Below are positions 1 through 8,683 of a DNA stretch of 64,000 bases, one piece after another. A program made the translations under genes and the position numbers. Numbering within the stretch: the first letter of the stretch is position 1; each line of letters starts with the position of its first letter. This stretch comes from Leisingera sp. ANG-M1. Lineage in GTDB: Bacteria > Pseudomonadota > Alphaproteobacteria > Rhodobacterales > Rhodobacteraceae. The notes beneath the pieces were generated by a model. That model did no database searches, was not told the origin of the DNA, and saw nothing but the letters and a program-made list of their open reading frames with translations. The stretch is taken from assembly GCF_000813745.1 (NCBI RefSeq), contig NZ_JWLC01000013.1, forward strand, positions 63,498-127,497, in the 5' to 3' direction.

Positions 1-1
1 G

Positions 2-139
2 GTGGGAAAATGCAGCCCGGATCAGAGCGGCAAGGAATTCCTGGACGATCTCTACTGGCACCTGACTCAGGTGATGAGCAAGGAGCATGGCTTGGAGGAT
101 GATGTCTCAGCCACGCTGTTCGAGTACCAAGGCCCCTAG
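2..139 (+). CDS. C-terminal end of an unidentified protein (5' truncated by window edge)
   Basis: The frame is open from the first bases and closes with TAG at 137-139, giving the last 45 residues of a protein that ends ...SATLFEYQGP. The tail is acidic and polar (motifs KEFLDDLYWHL and KEHGLEDD) with no transmembrane segment. I do not recognise the family. It runs convergently to the Nudix gene on the minus strand, 79 bases away. Only the reading frame and stop are supported; the function is unknown. Confidence 0.5.
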   Translation: MGKCSPDQSGKEFLDDLYWHLTQVMSKEHGLEDDVSATLFEYQGP

Positions 140-218
140 AAACCTTCTTCCGTTGTCCGCCAGACCACCCCGGCCGAGGCTGGGATTTTGTGTTTTTGGG
201 AAGGCGATTTTTCCGGGC

Positions 219-662
219 TTACAGCCGTGCGGCCAGTTGGGCTGCGAAATGGCGGTCTCCGGCATTGCCGAGCCGGGCCGCGGCTTCCTGCGGATCCATC
301 CATAGCGCTTCGTGGCCGTCTTCCAGCGGCGGTCCGATCCGGCGCAGCGGGCGGGCAATATAGATATGGCAGAGCTTTTCAGCCCACAGATCATATTCCG
401 GCATATAGGCAAACCGCCGGAACACACCCAGTTTGCGCGGGGCGGAGATTTTCCAGCCGGTTTCCTCGTACACCTCGCGGTGCAGGGCTGGAATGGGTGA
501 TTCGCCTGGATCAATGCCGCCGCCCGGCAGCTGCAAATCGGGGTCGGGATCATATTGGCAGGTGACCAGCAGCTTGCCGTCCCGTGGCAGCAGCGCATAA
601 GCGCCGGGGCGTCTGCGATAGGTCTGGCCCTTCTGCGGCGTGTCGCCAAATCGTCTGATCAC
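219..662 (-). CDS. Nudix hydrolase family protein
   Basis: A 147-residue protein with a clear Nudix box at about residues 48-70 (GGIDPGES, then REVYEETGW), which carries the Glu residues that bind the divalent metal. Nudix enzymes hydrolyse nucleoside diphosphates linked to another group; the substrate cannot be read from the sequence. The N-terminus (RRRPGAYALL) and the length fit a single-domain cytosolic Nudix protein. It is divergent from hslO; the 77-base gap must carry both promoters. A second Nudix gene of a different subfamily lies just downstream of hslO, so the two are probably not redundant. Confidence 0.85.
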   Translation of the reverse strand: MIRRFGDTPQKGQTYRRRPGAYALLPRDGKLLVTCQYDPDPDLQLPGGGIDPGESPIPALHREVYEETGWKISAPRKLGVFRRFAYMPEYDLWAEKLCHIYIARPLRRIGPPLEDGHEALWMDPQEAAARLGNAGDRHFAAQLAARL

Positions 663-739
663 AGGCCTGCCTCTTCACTCTTCTGCGGTTTCTCCTATAT
701 AGCCCCGGTATGCCAATCCCCGGCGCGTAAGGAAACCCC

Positions 740-1726
740 ATGACCATTGGTTCGAAAATCGCGTGGGACGACACCGTCCTGCCCTTCCAGCTTGATGCAT
801 CCGACATGCGCGGCCGCGTGGCGCGGCTGGACGGCGTGCTGGACGGTATCCTGAAACAGCATGACTATCCGCAGGTGGTCGAGGCGCTGGTCGCCGAGAT
901 GGCGCTGCTGACAGCGCTGATCGGCCAGACCATCTCGCTGCGCTGGAAACTGTCGCTGCAAGTGCAGTCCAAAGGCGCGGTGCGGATGATTGCCACCGAC
1001 TATTACGCGCCGCAGAAAGAGGGCGAGATTGGCCAGATCCGTGCCTATGCCAGCTTTGACCGCGAGCGGCTGACCGATGGCGATCCGTTCGAGCAGGTGG
1101 GCGAGGGGTATTTTGCTATTCTGATCGACCAGGGCAACGGCACCCAGCCCTACCAGGGCATCACGCCGCTGGCCGGCGGTTCGCTCAGCGCCTGCGCCGA
1201 GGCCTATTTTGCGCAGTCCGAACAGCTGCCGACCATGTTCAAGCTGAGCTTTGGCAAATCGGCTGCGCCCGGCGTGGCCGAGCATTGGCGCGCAGGCGGT
1301 GTCATGCTGCAGAGTATGCCCAAGGCGTCGCCCTTTGCCGCCCAGAGCGAAGGTGAAGGCGAGATTCTGCTGGCCGGCGATTTGGTCGCCGGCGAGGAAG
1401 AAGAGAACTGGAACCGGGTCACCATGCTGATGAACACGGTCGAAGAACTGGAACTTATCGGACCGTCCGTCACACCCACCGACCTGCTGGTCCGATTGTT
1501 TCACGAGGAACAACCGCGGGTCTATGACTTCCAGCCGGTGCGCTTTGGCTGCACCTGCTCGGAAGAGCGTGTGCGCCAAAGCCTGTCGATCTACTCGGCA
1601 AAGGACATTGGAACCATGACGAACGAGGATGGCCGGGTCACTGCCGACTGTCAGTTCTGCGGTGCGCACTATGATCTGGACCCGGCGTCGCTTGGCTTTG
1701 ATGCGGACAATCCGCCCAGTGAGTGA
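740..1726 (+). CDS. hslO: Hsp33 family redox-regulated chaperone HslO
   Basis: A 328-residue protein whose C-terminal domain carries the redox-sensing zinc cysteines C271/C273 (CTC) and C304/C307 (CQFC), the CxC...CxxC pattern of Hsp33. Oxidation of these cysteines releases zinc and activates the holdase, protecting proteins during oxidative heat stress in the cytosol. The length is slightly above the E. coli protein (about 290 residues). The start is preceded by the purine-rich AAGGAAA. The gene overlaps the next Nudix gene, so the two are probably cotranscribed. Confidence 0.95.
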   Translation: MTIGSKIAWDDTVLPFQLDASDMRGRVARLDGVLDGILKQHDYPQVVEALVAEMALLTALIGQTISLRWKLSLQVQSKGAVRMIATDYYAPQKEGEIGQIRAYASFDRERLTDGDPFEQVGEGYFAILIDQGNGTQPYQGITPLAGGSLSACAEAYFAQSEQLPTMFKLSFGKSAAPGVAEHWRAGGVMLQSMPKASPFAAQSEGEGEILLAGDLVAGEEEENWNRVTMLMNTVEELELIGPSVTPTDLLVRLFHEEQPRVYDFQPVRFGCTCSEERVRQSLSIYSAKDIGTMTNEDGRVTADCQFCGAHYDLDPASLGFDADNPPSE

Positions 1727-2327
1727 GGCCGCGCAGGATCTCACCCAAAAACTTGCTGCCGCGCTGGGCAAACAGGGCGGCGGCTCATCCGATTTTGACC
1801 TGAACCCCGGCACCGTTCTGCCGGAAGGGCGCAAGCTGCGGCCGGCCGGCGTGCTGGTGCCGGTCTCGATAGCCACAGGTACCCCGCGGCTGATCCTGAC
1901 CAAACGGTCCTCGGCGCTGAAACACCACCCGGGCCAAATCGCCTTTCCCGGCGGCAAGGTGGATGCCGGCGATGCGGACGCCTGCGCTGCGGCGCTGCGC
2001 GAGGCCTGGGAAGAGATCGGCCTGCCGCAGGACTTGCCGGAGATCATCGGCTGCCTGCCAGAACATGAGACCGTGACCGGATTTTCAGTCACTCCTGTTG
2101 TTGCGCTGGTGCGGGAAGACTTCACCGCCCGCCCGGAAGCAGGAGAAGTGGCAGAAGTGTTTTCGGTGCCGCTGACCCATGTGCTGAGCCCGGAAAACTA
2201 CATTATTGAATCCCGGCGCTGGCGCGGCACCCGCCGCCGCTATTATACCGTACCCTATGGCCCCTATTACATTTGGGGCGCCACCGCGCGGATGCTGCGC
2301 GGACTGGCGGCGCGGATGGAGACGTAA
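1701..2327 (+). CDS. CoA pyrophosphatase-type Nudix hydrolase (NudL/YeaB-like)
   Basis: A protein of 208 residues with the CoA-type Nudix pattern: FPGGKVD, a Glu-rich REAWEEIG box at about residues 72-95, and an upstream HHPGQIAFPGG stretch typical of the NUDT7/NudL group that cleaves coenzyme A or acyl-CoA to 4'-phosphopantetheine and 3',5'-ADP. The ATG at 1701 lies inside hslO; a GTG at 1719 (overlap of 8 bases) is an equally plausible start. The stop TAA shares its last base with the ATG of the next gene, so hslO, this gene and the CCA enzyme form one transcriptional unit. Substrate is inferred from the family. Confidence 0.85.
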   Translation: MRTIRPVSEAAQDLTQKLAAALGKQGGGSSDFDLNPGTVLPEGRKLRPAGVLVPVSIATGTPRLILTKRSSALKHHPGQIAFPGGKVDAGDADACAAALREAWEEIGLPQDLPEIIGCLPEHETVTGFSVTPVVALVREDFTARPEAGEVAEVFSVPLTHVLSPENYIIESRRWRGTRRRYYTVPYGPYYIWGATARMLRGLAARMET

Positions 2328-3478
2328 TGCGGATAGATCAGCCCTGGCTGAAGGACCCGGCGACCCAAGCGGTTTGCAATGCGGTAACAGCAGATGGCGC
2401 GCAGCTGCTGTTTGTTGGCGGCTGCGTGCGCAATGCACTGCTGGAAGAACCGGTCTCGGACATGGACTTGGCCACAGATGCGCTGCCAGAGCAGGTGATG
2501 GCGCTGGCCGCGCGTGCGGGCATCAAGGCAGTTCCGACCGGCATCGACCATGGCACCGTGACGCTGGTGAAGCACGGAATCCCGCATGAAGTCACGACCT
2601 TCCGCAAGGATGTGGCAACCGATGGCCGCCGTGCCGTGGTGGCGTTTTCAAAAGACATTGCCGAGGACGCCCGCCGCCGCGACTTCACCATGAACGCGAT
2701 CTACGCCCGCCCCGATGGCGAGATCGTTGACCCGCTGGGTGGGATGGCGGACCTGCAGGCGCGCCGGGTGCAGTTCATCGGTACTGCACAGAACCGTATC
2801 CGCGAGGATTACTTGCGCTCCTTGCGGTACTTCCGCTTCCATGCCTGGTACGGCGATCCTGCTGAAGGGTTCGACGCGGACGCCTTGGCAGCAATTGCCG
2901 CAAACCTGGATGGCTTGGCGGCATTGTCGAAGGAGCGCGTCGGGGCTGAGCTGCTGAAATTGCTGTCCGCTCCTGATCCGGCCCCTTCGGTTGCAGCGAT
3001 GCGGCAGTCTGGCGTACTGGCTCAGGTGCTTCCCGGGGCAGATGATCGCGCATTGGCTCCGTTGATTCATCTTGAAGCGGACCGGGCCGTATCCGGTTTG
3101 CGGCGCCTGGGTGCGCTGAGCGGGGAGGGGCTGCAGGAGGCCTTGCGGCTTAGCAGGGCGCAAGCGTCTCATCTGATGGCAATCCGAGACGCTGCGGAAG
3201 GTACGGCCGGGGCAGGAGAACTGGGCTACAGGCTTGGCGGGGAACAGGCGCTGGACGCAATGCTGCTGCGCGCCGCTTTGCTGGAACAACAGGTTTTTCC
3301 TGAATTAGAGACTGAAATCGCGCTGGGCAGTGGGGCCGTATTCCCTGTGAAGGCGCGTGATTTGCTGCCGGATCTCAAAGGGCCGGCGCTAGGCGCAGCG
3401 CTGAAAAAACTCGAGGCCGAATGGATTGCCTCCGGTTTCACCCTAAGCCGGGAAGAGCTGCTGGCTTCCCTCCGCTGA
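2327..3478 (+). CDS. cca: CCA-adding tRNA nucleotidyltransferase / poly(A) polymerase family
   Basis: A 383-residue class II nucleotidyltransferase. The N-terminal head domain has GGCVRNALL, the catalytic DMDLATDA (DxD metal ligands) and RRRDFTMNAIY, followed by the RNA-binding segment with EDYLRSLRYFRFHAWYG. These are the signature blocks of enzymes that add or repair the 3'-CCA of tRNAs; alphaproteobacterial members are often labelled PcnB-like, but CCA addition is the usual activity. ATG overlaps the previous stop (TAATG). Both tRNA genes in this window encode their own CCA, so here the enzyme would mainly repair ends. Confidence 0.92.
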   Translation: MRIDQPWLKDPATQAVCNAVTADGAQLLFVGGCVRNALLEEPVSDMDLATDALPEQVMALAARAGIKAVPTGIDHGTVTLVKHGIPHEVTTFRKDVATDGRRAVVAFSKDIAEDARRRDFTMNAIYARPDGEIVDPLGGMADLQARRVQFIGTAQNRIREDYLRSLRYFRFHAWYGDPAEGFDADALAAIAANLDGLAALSKERVGAELLKLLSAPDPAPSVAAMRQSGVLAQVLPGADDRALAPLIHLEADRAVSGLRRLGALSGEGLQEALRLSRAQASHLMAIRDAAEGTAGAGELGYRLGGEQALDAMLLRAALLEQQVFPELETEIALGSGAVFPVKARDLLPDLKGPALGAALKKLEAEWIASGFTLSREELLASLR

Positions 3479-3568
3479 CATACCCTGTCAGCAGCGTCAC
3501 AACCGCAGGGGGGTGACAACACAAGAAATCTTGCTTAAGCCTAGGGCAGCCACCACATGACGGGAGGA

Positions 3569-3601
3569 ATGCTGATGTATTACGGGATCTGGTTTCTCTA
3601 A
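3569..3601 (+). CDS. possible 10-residue leader peptide upstream of the ABC exporter genes
   Basis: A very strong ribosome-binding sequence (CGGGAGGA) sits directly before ATG at 3569 and opens a 10-codon frame, MLMYYGIWFL, ending in TAA at 3599-3601. It lies in the 219-base gap between the CCA enzyme and the ABC pair, 96 bases before the first ABC start. It is too short for homology arguments. It could be a translated leader or a hydrophobic micropeptide, or chance; only the site strength and position support it. Confidence 0.25.
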   Translation: MLMYYGIWFL

Positions 3602-3697
3602 CGCCTGAGACCTTGCCCCGTTAGACGTGGGAGCCTTGGGCGGCCCGCTGTCTGCATCTGTATTCCAACATAATGCTCGAACGCTTGGAGCACCCGC

Positions 3698-5536
3698 ATG
3701 TTTCGCTACTTTGAAAACCTGATTGACCCTTATTGCGCCTACCCCGAGACCGACACGCCGCCGACGCGGCTGTGGCCGTTCCTGCGCGACTATTCCAAGC
3801 CTTTCAAAACCGTCTTTGTCCTGACCGCGCTGATGTCGGTGATCGTCGCCGCGATCGAGGTCGGGCTGATCTATTACATGGGCCGGGTGGTGGATATCAT
3901 GTCCGGCACGCCCGAGCAGGTCTGGGAGGACTACGGCACCGAGCTGATCCTGGTGGCTCTGTTCATCCTGCTGCTGCGGCCGCTGATCCAGTTTCTGGAC
4001 GTGGTGCTGCTGAACAACGCAATCCTGCCGAACTATGGCACGCTGATCCGCTGGCGCGCGCACAAGCACGTTCTGCGCCAGTCTGTTGGCTGGTTCGAGA
4101 ACGATTTTGCCGGCCGTATCGCTAACCGCATCATGCAGACCCCGCCCGCAGCGGGTGAGGTGATCTTTCAGGTCTTTGATGCGATCACTTTTTCGCTGGC
4201 TTACCTCGCCGGTGCTGCAGTGCTGCTGTGGGTTGCTGATGTGCGGCTGATGCTGCCGCTGGCGATCTGGTTCGGTCTCTATGCGCTATTGGTGATGTGG
4301 ACCGTCAAGCGGGTGGGGCCGGCCAGCCAGGCGTCCTCGGATGCGCGTTCCACTGTGACGGGGCGTGTGGTCGACAGCTACTCCAACATCCATTCGGTCA
4401 AGATGTTCGCCCATCACGACCACGAGCTGACCTATGCCCGCGATGCGATCGAGAACACCCGTAAGACCTTCCAGGTGGAGATGCGGATTTTCACTGTCAT
4501 GGATGCGGCGCTGGTTACGCTGAACGGCTTGCTGATTGTTGGCGTCGTCGGCTGGGCGGTGATGCTGTGGATGCAGGGCACAGCCTCGGTTGGCCTGGTG
4601 GCCGCCGCAACGGCGCTGACCCTGCGGCTCAACGCGATGACCGGCTGGATTATGTGGGCGCTGACCTCCTTCTTCCGCCAGCTGGGGGTGGTGGCCGAAG
4701 GCATGGAGACCATTGCCCAGCCCATCGACTTGGTGGATGCCGCCAACGCGAACCCGCTGCGGCTGGCCGAGGGTGAGATCGAGCTGCGCAACCTCTCGCA
4801 CCACTATGGGCGTGAGGCCGGCGGGCTGGACAAGATCAGCATGACCATCCAGCCAGGAGAGAAGATCGGTTTGATCGGGCGGTCGGGGGCCGGCAAGTCG
4901 ACGCTGGTGAAACTGCTGCTGCGGTTCTATGACGCCGAAAGCGGCCAAATCCTGATCGACGGCCAGGACATCCGCGCGGTGACTCAGGATAGCTTGCGCA
5001 GCCGGATCGGCATGGTGCAGCAGGACAGCGCGCTGATGCACCGTTCAGTGCGGGACAACCTGCTGTATGGCCGTCCAGACGCCACTGAGGAACAGATGAT
5101 CGCGGCTGCCAAACAGGCCCAGGCGCATGACTTCATCCTCGATCTGGAGGACCCGCAGGGCCGCAAGGGCTATGACGCCCATGTGGGTGAGCGCGGGGTG
5201 AAACTGTCCGGCGGCCAGCGCCAGCGGGTGACGCTCGCGCGGGTGATCCTGAAGGATGCGCCGATCCTCGTGCTGGACGAGGCAACCTCGGCGCTGGATT
5301 CAGAGGTCGAAGCCGCCATCCAAGAGACACTCTATGGCATGATGCAGGGCAAGACGGTGATCGCGATTGCACATAGGCTGTCCACCATCGCGCAGATGGA
5401 CCGTATCCTGGTGATGGATCAGGGCCGTATAGTTGAAGAAGGCACGCATGAGGCGCTATTGGAAGCGCAGGGGCTGTATGCACAGCTCTGGGCGCGCCAG
5501 TCCGGCGGTTTCCTGAACATCGAGGCAGCAGAATGA
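3698..5536 (+). CDS. ABC exporter half-transporter, fused TMD-NBD (subunit 1)
   Basis: A 612-residue MsbA/ABCB-type half-transporter. Residues about 30-330 form the six-helix membrane domain; the C-terminal ATPase has Walker A GRSGAGKST, the signature LSGGQRQR and Walker B ILVLDEATS, followed by the switch His in AHRLST. The last codons overlap the ATG of a second, similar exporter gene (ATGA at 5533-5536), so the products are almost certainly a heterodimer in the inner membrane. Both nucleotide-binding sites look catalytically intact. The substrate (lipid, drug or peptide) cannot be told from sequence. Confidence 0.92.
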   Translation: MFRYFENLIDPYCAYPETDTPPTRLWPFLRDYSKPFKTVFVLTALMSVIVAAIEVGLIYYMGRVVDIMSGTPEQVWEDYGTELILVALFILLLRPLIQFLDVVLLNNAILPNYGTLIRWRAHKHVLRQSVGWFENDFAGRIANRIMQTPPAAGEVIFQVFDAITFSLAYLAGAAVLLWVADVRLMLPLAIWFGLYALLVMWTVKRVGPASQASSDARSTVTGRVVDSYSNIHSVKMFAHHDHELTYARDAIENTRKTFQVEMRIFTVMDAALVTLNGLLIVGVVGWAVMLWMQGTASVGLVAAATALTLRLNAMTGWIMWALTSFFRQLGVVAEGMETIAQPIDLVDAANANPLRLAEGEIELRNLSHHYGREAGGLDKISMTIQPGEKIGLIGRSGAGKSTLVKLLLRFYDAESGQILIDGQDIRAVTQDSLRSRIGMVQQDSALMHRSVRDNLLYGRPDATEEQMIAAAKQAQAHDFILDLEDPQGRKGYDAHVGERGVKLSGGQRQRVTLARVILKDAPILVLDEATSALDSEVEAAIQETLYGMMQGKTVIAIAHRLSTIAQMDRILVMDQGRIVEEGTHEALLEAQGLYAQLWARQSGGFLNIEAAE

Positions 5537-7380
5537 ACATAGGCAATTTGATCGACGCCTTCCGCCCGGCCGAGGGCCCGCCGCCGCAGCGGCTGGGGGC
5601 CTTCCTGCGCTGGTGCCTGTCCGGCGCCTGGCCGATGCTGTTCATGGCAGCGGCGTTTTCGGCGCTGGCCGGCGGGATGGAAGCTGGCACCGCCTTTATC
5701 CTCGGCATGGTGATCGACACCGCGATCGCTAGCGGGCCAGAGCAGTTCTTTTCCGCGGCCAACGTCGCGGTGATTGCGCTGGCGCTGGGCTTTTTCCTGT
5801 TTGTGCGCCCGGTGCTGTTTGGCTTGTCGGCTGCTTCGAATGCCATCGTGGTGCAGCCCAATGTGAACCCGCTGGTGCTGTCGCGGCTGAACCGATGGAC
5901 GCTGGGGCAGTCGGTACGGTTCTTCGACGATGACTTTGTCGGCCGGATTGCCCAAAAGCAGATGCAAACGGCCACGGCGGTGACCTCCGTCACCACCGAG
6001 ATGATCAATGTCGTGGCCTTTGCCTTGGCATCGCTTGCGGGGTCTTTGGCCTTGTTAGGCTCTATTGATTGGCGCATCACCGGGGTGTTTCTGGCCTGGT
6101 TGATCGGCTATTTTGCGCTGATCCGCTGGTTCCTGCCGCGCGTGCGCAAACGCTCCGGTGCGCGGGCCGGCGCGCGGGCGATGGTGACGGGCCAGGTGGT
6201 CGACTCGATCACCAACATCAAGACGGTGAAGCTGTTTGCCCATGCTGACCACGAAGAGCGTACAGCGCAGGACGCCATGGTCTCCTTCCGGGAAAAGTCG
6301 CTGCATTTCGGCTATCTCTCGGCCAGCTTCCGTTTCTGCCTGATGTGCCTCGCCGGTATCCTGCCGGTGCTGCTGATTGGTGCGACCCTGTTCCTGTGGC
6401 AGTCCGGCACAGCCACCGAAGGTGACATCGTGGCTGCCGGCGCGGTCTCGATCCGTATTGCCCAGATGACAGGGTGGGTCAGCTTCACGCTGATGGCGAT
6501 CTACTCCAACGTGGGTGAGATCGAGAACGGTATGAAAACGCTGTCGGTGCGTGACCGGGTTGAGGATGTGCCGGACGCCACGGACTTGCGGGTTCGTGAG
6601 GGCGGCATTGTCTTTGATCAGGTGGAGTTTGCCTATGGCCGCGATGTCGGCGGGGTGCAGGGCATCAGCCTGACCATTCAGCCGGGTGAAAAGCTTGGTA
6701 TTGTGGGTGCATCCGGGGCTGGGAAGTCGACCCTCGTGTCGCTTCTGCTCAGGCTCTATGATGGGGAAAAAGGGCAGATCCGGATTGATGGCCAGGATGT
6801 TTCCGGGGTCACGCAGAATTCGCTGCGCAGCCAGATCGGCATGGTCACTCAGGAAACTGCGATGTTCAACCGCTCGGCGCGGGAGAACATTCTGTACGGG
6901 CGGCCGGATGCTTCGGAGGAAGAACTGATCGCCGCGGCAGAAAAGGCCGAGGCGCATGAGTTCATCACCGAGCTTCAAGATGGACAGGGGCGCCAGGGCT
7001 ATGACGCTTACCTGGGCGAGCGTGGAGTGAAGCTTTCAGGCGGCCAGCGGCAGCGGATTGCTTTGGCGCGCGCCATTGTAAAGGATGCGCCTATCCTGGT
7101 GCTGGACGAGGCGACATCGGCGCTGGATTCCGAGGTTGAGGCCGCGATCCAGGCCGCCTTGCACCGGGTGATGGACGGCAAAACGGTGCTGGCGATCGCG
7201 CACCGGCTGTCGACGCTCAGCGAGATGGACCGGATTGTCGTAATGGAAAAGGGCCGGATCGCCGAAAGCGGCAGCCATGAGGAGCTGCTGGCCAGTGGCG
7301 GGCTCTATGCGCAGTTCTGGGCGCGGCAGTCGGGCGGGTTTATCTGCACCGATGACGACGCGGCTGAGGCGGCTGAATAG
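5533..7380 (+). CDS. ABC exporter half-transporter, fused TMD-NBD (subunit 2)
   Basis: A 615-residue partner of the preceding gene with the same architecture: membrane domain to about residue 335, then Walker A GASGAGKST, signature LSGGQRQR, Walker B ILVLDEATS and the switch His in AHRLST. The two proteins share long stretches (for example SALDSEVEAAIQ) but differ through the membrane part, as expected after an old tandem duplication. The four-base overlap implies translational coupling. The C-terminus carries an acidic tail (DDDAAEAAE). Confidence 0.92.
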   Translation: MNIGNLIDAFRPAEGPPPQRLGAFLRWCLSGAWPMLFMAAAFSALAGGMEAGTAFILGMVIDTAIASGPEQFFSAANVAVIALALGFFLFVRPVLFGLSAASNAIVVQPNVNPLVLSRLNRWTLGQSVRFFDDDFVGRIAQKQMQTATAVTSVTTEMINVVAFALASLAGSLALLGSIDWRITGVFLAWLIGYFALIRWFLPRVRKRSGARAGARAMVTGQVVDSITNIKTVKLFAHADHEERTAQDAMVSFREKSLHFGYLSASFRFCLMCLAGILPVLLIGATLFLWQSGTATEGDIVAAGAVSIRIAQMTGWVSFTLMAIYSNVGEIENGMKTLSVRDRVEDVPDATDLRVREGGIVFDQVEFAYGRDVGGVQGISLTIQPGEKLGIVGASGAGKSTLVSLLLRLYDGEKGQIRIDGQDVSGVTQNSLRSQIGMVTQETAMFNRSARENILYGRPDASEEELIAAAEKAEAHEFITELQDGQGRQGYDAYLGERGVKLSGGQRQRIALARAIVKDAPILVLDEATSALDSEVEAAIQAALHRVMDGKTVLAIAHRLSTLSEMDRIVVMEKGRIAESGSHEELLASGGLYAQFWARQSGGFICTDDDAAEAAE

Positions 7381-7434
7381 AATTCCCCGTTCATTTTGCT
7401 TTTGCTGGCCCATGTGCCGCGCTATGGAGCGGCC

Positions 7435-8682
7435 ATGACTGATGCAGCCAGAACCACAGCAACGATCAGCCGGCTGGGCCATCAGGGTGATGGCGTGGCC
7501 GACGGCCCCCTGTTTGCCCCGCGCACCCTTCCCGGCGAAACCGTTTCCGGCATCGCCGAGGGCAGCCGCCTGACTGGGATCCGGATCGAAACCCCGTCCG
7601 AGCACCGGGTGCAGCCGCCTTGCCGCCACTACAAATCCTGCGGCGGCTGCCAGCTGCAGCACGCCAGCGACGCCTTTGTGGCCGAGTGGAAAACGGAAGT
7701 GGTGCGAAATGCGCTGACGGCGCAGGGGCTGGAGACGGAGTTCCGCCCCCTTCGCACCTCGCCGCCGCGGTCCCGCCGCCGTGCAACGCTGGCCGTGCGG
7801 CGCACCAAGAAGGGTGCAATGGCCGGGTTTCATGGCCAGGCCTCGGATGTGATCACCGAAATTCCTGATTGCCAGCTGTTGGAGCCTGCCTTGATGGCGG
7901 CGATTCCGGTGGCCGAGGCGCTGGCCCTGGCCGGCGCCAGCCGCAAGACACCGCTGGCGGTGACCGTCACCACCTCGGACGCCGGTCTGGACATGCTCGT
8001 TAAGAACGGCAAGCCGCTGGACGGGCCGCTGCGTATTGAACTGGCGCAGCTGGCGGAGAAGCACCGGATTGCCCGGCTGACCTGGGATGATGAGCCGGTT
8101 GCGATGGAGCAGCCGCCGGTGCAGCCTTTTGGCGCGGCCCGTGTCTGCCCGCCGCCCGGCGCCTTCCTGCAAGCCACCCGCGAGGGCGAGGATGCGCTGC
8201 TGGCAGGGGTGCTGGAAATCACCAAAGGCGCCAAGCGGATCGTTGACCTGTTTGCCGGTTGCGGCACCTTCACGCTGCCCTTGGCGCAGTACGCCGAGGT
8301 CCACGCGGTGGAAGGCGAGCGGGAGATGGTCGAGGCGCTGGATGCCGGCTGGCGCAAGGCGCAGGGGCTGAAGAAAACCACCACCGAGGCACGCGACCTG
8401 TTCCGTAACCCGCTGCTGCCCGAAGACCTGAACCCCTTTGGTGCCGCTTTTGATGCTGCGGTGATCGATCCGCCCCGGGCCGGAGCTGAAGCGCAAACCG
8501 CTCAACTGGCCAAAGCGCGCACGGCGGTGATCGCCTATGTCTCGTGCAACCCGGTGAGCTTTGCCCGTGACGCAAAGACCCTTGTCTCGGCGGGGTACAG
8601 CCTTGATTGGGTACAGGTTGTTGACCAGTTCCGCTGGTCGGCCCATACCGAACTGGTTGCGCAATTCACTTTGGAAGACTGA
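7435..8682 (+). CDS. 23S rRNA (uracil-5-)-methyltransferase, RlmD/RumA-like
   Basis: About 415 residues. An N-terminal 4Fe-4S site is marked by CRHYKSCGGC plus a later Cys in IPDCQLL, the SAM-binding motif is DLFAGCGTFTLPLA, and the catalytic Cys lies in YVSCNPVSFARD, all diagnostic of TrmA/RlmD/RlmC enzymes that make 5-methyluridine in RNA. The ATG at 7435 has GGAG upstream; an in-frame ATG at 7396 would add 13 residues of poor quality. The next gene begins one base after the stop, so the two are cotranscribed. Confidence 0.9.
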   Translation: MTDAARTTATISRLGHQGDGVADGPLFAPRTLPGETVSGIAEGSRLTGIRIETPSEHRVQPPCRHYKSCGGCQLQHASDAFVAEWKTEVVRNALTAQGLETEFRPLRTSPPRSRRRATLAVRRTKKGAMAGFHGQASDVITEIPDCQLLEPALMAAIPVAEALALAGASRKTPLAVTVTTSDAGLDMLVKNGKPLDGPLRIELAQLAEKHRIARLTWDDEPVAMEQPPVQPFGAARVCPPPGAFLQATREGEDALLAGVLEITKGAKRIVDLFAGCGTFTLPLAQYAEVHAVEGEREMVEALDAGWRKAQGLKKTTTEARDLFRNPLLPEDLNPFGAAFDAAVIDPPRAGAEAQTAQLAKARTAVIAYVSCNPVSFARDAKTLVSAGYSLDWVQVVDQFRWSAHTELVAQFTLED

Positions 8683-8683
8683 G

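Noticed and set aside
1629-1700. Longer N-terminus for the CoA-type Nudix gene starting at 1629
   Set aside because: The extra residues (MAGSLPTVSSAVRTMIW) lie inside hslO in another frame and do not resemble the family; starts at 1701 or 1719 fit the overlap pattern.
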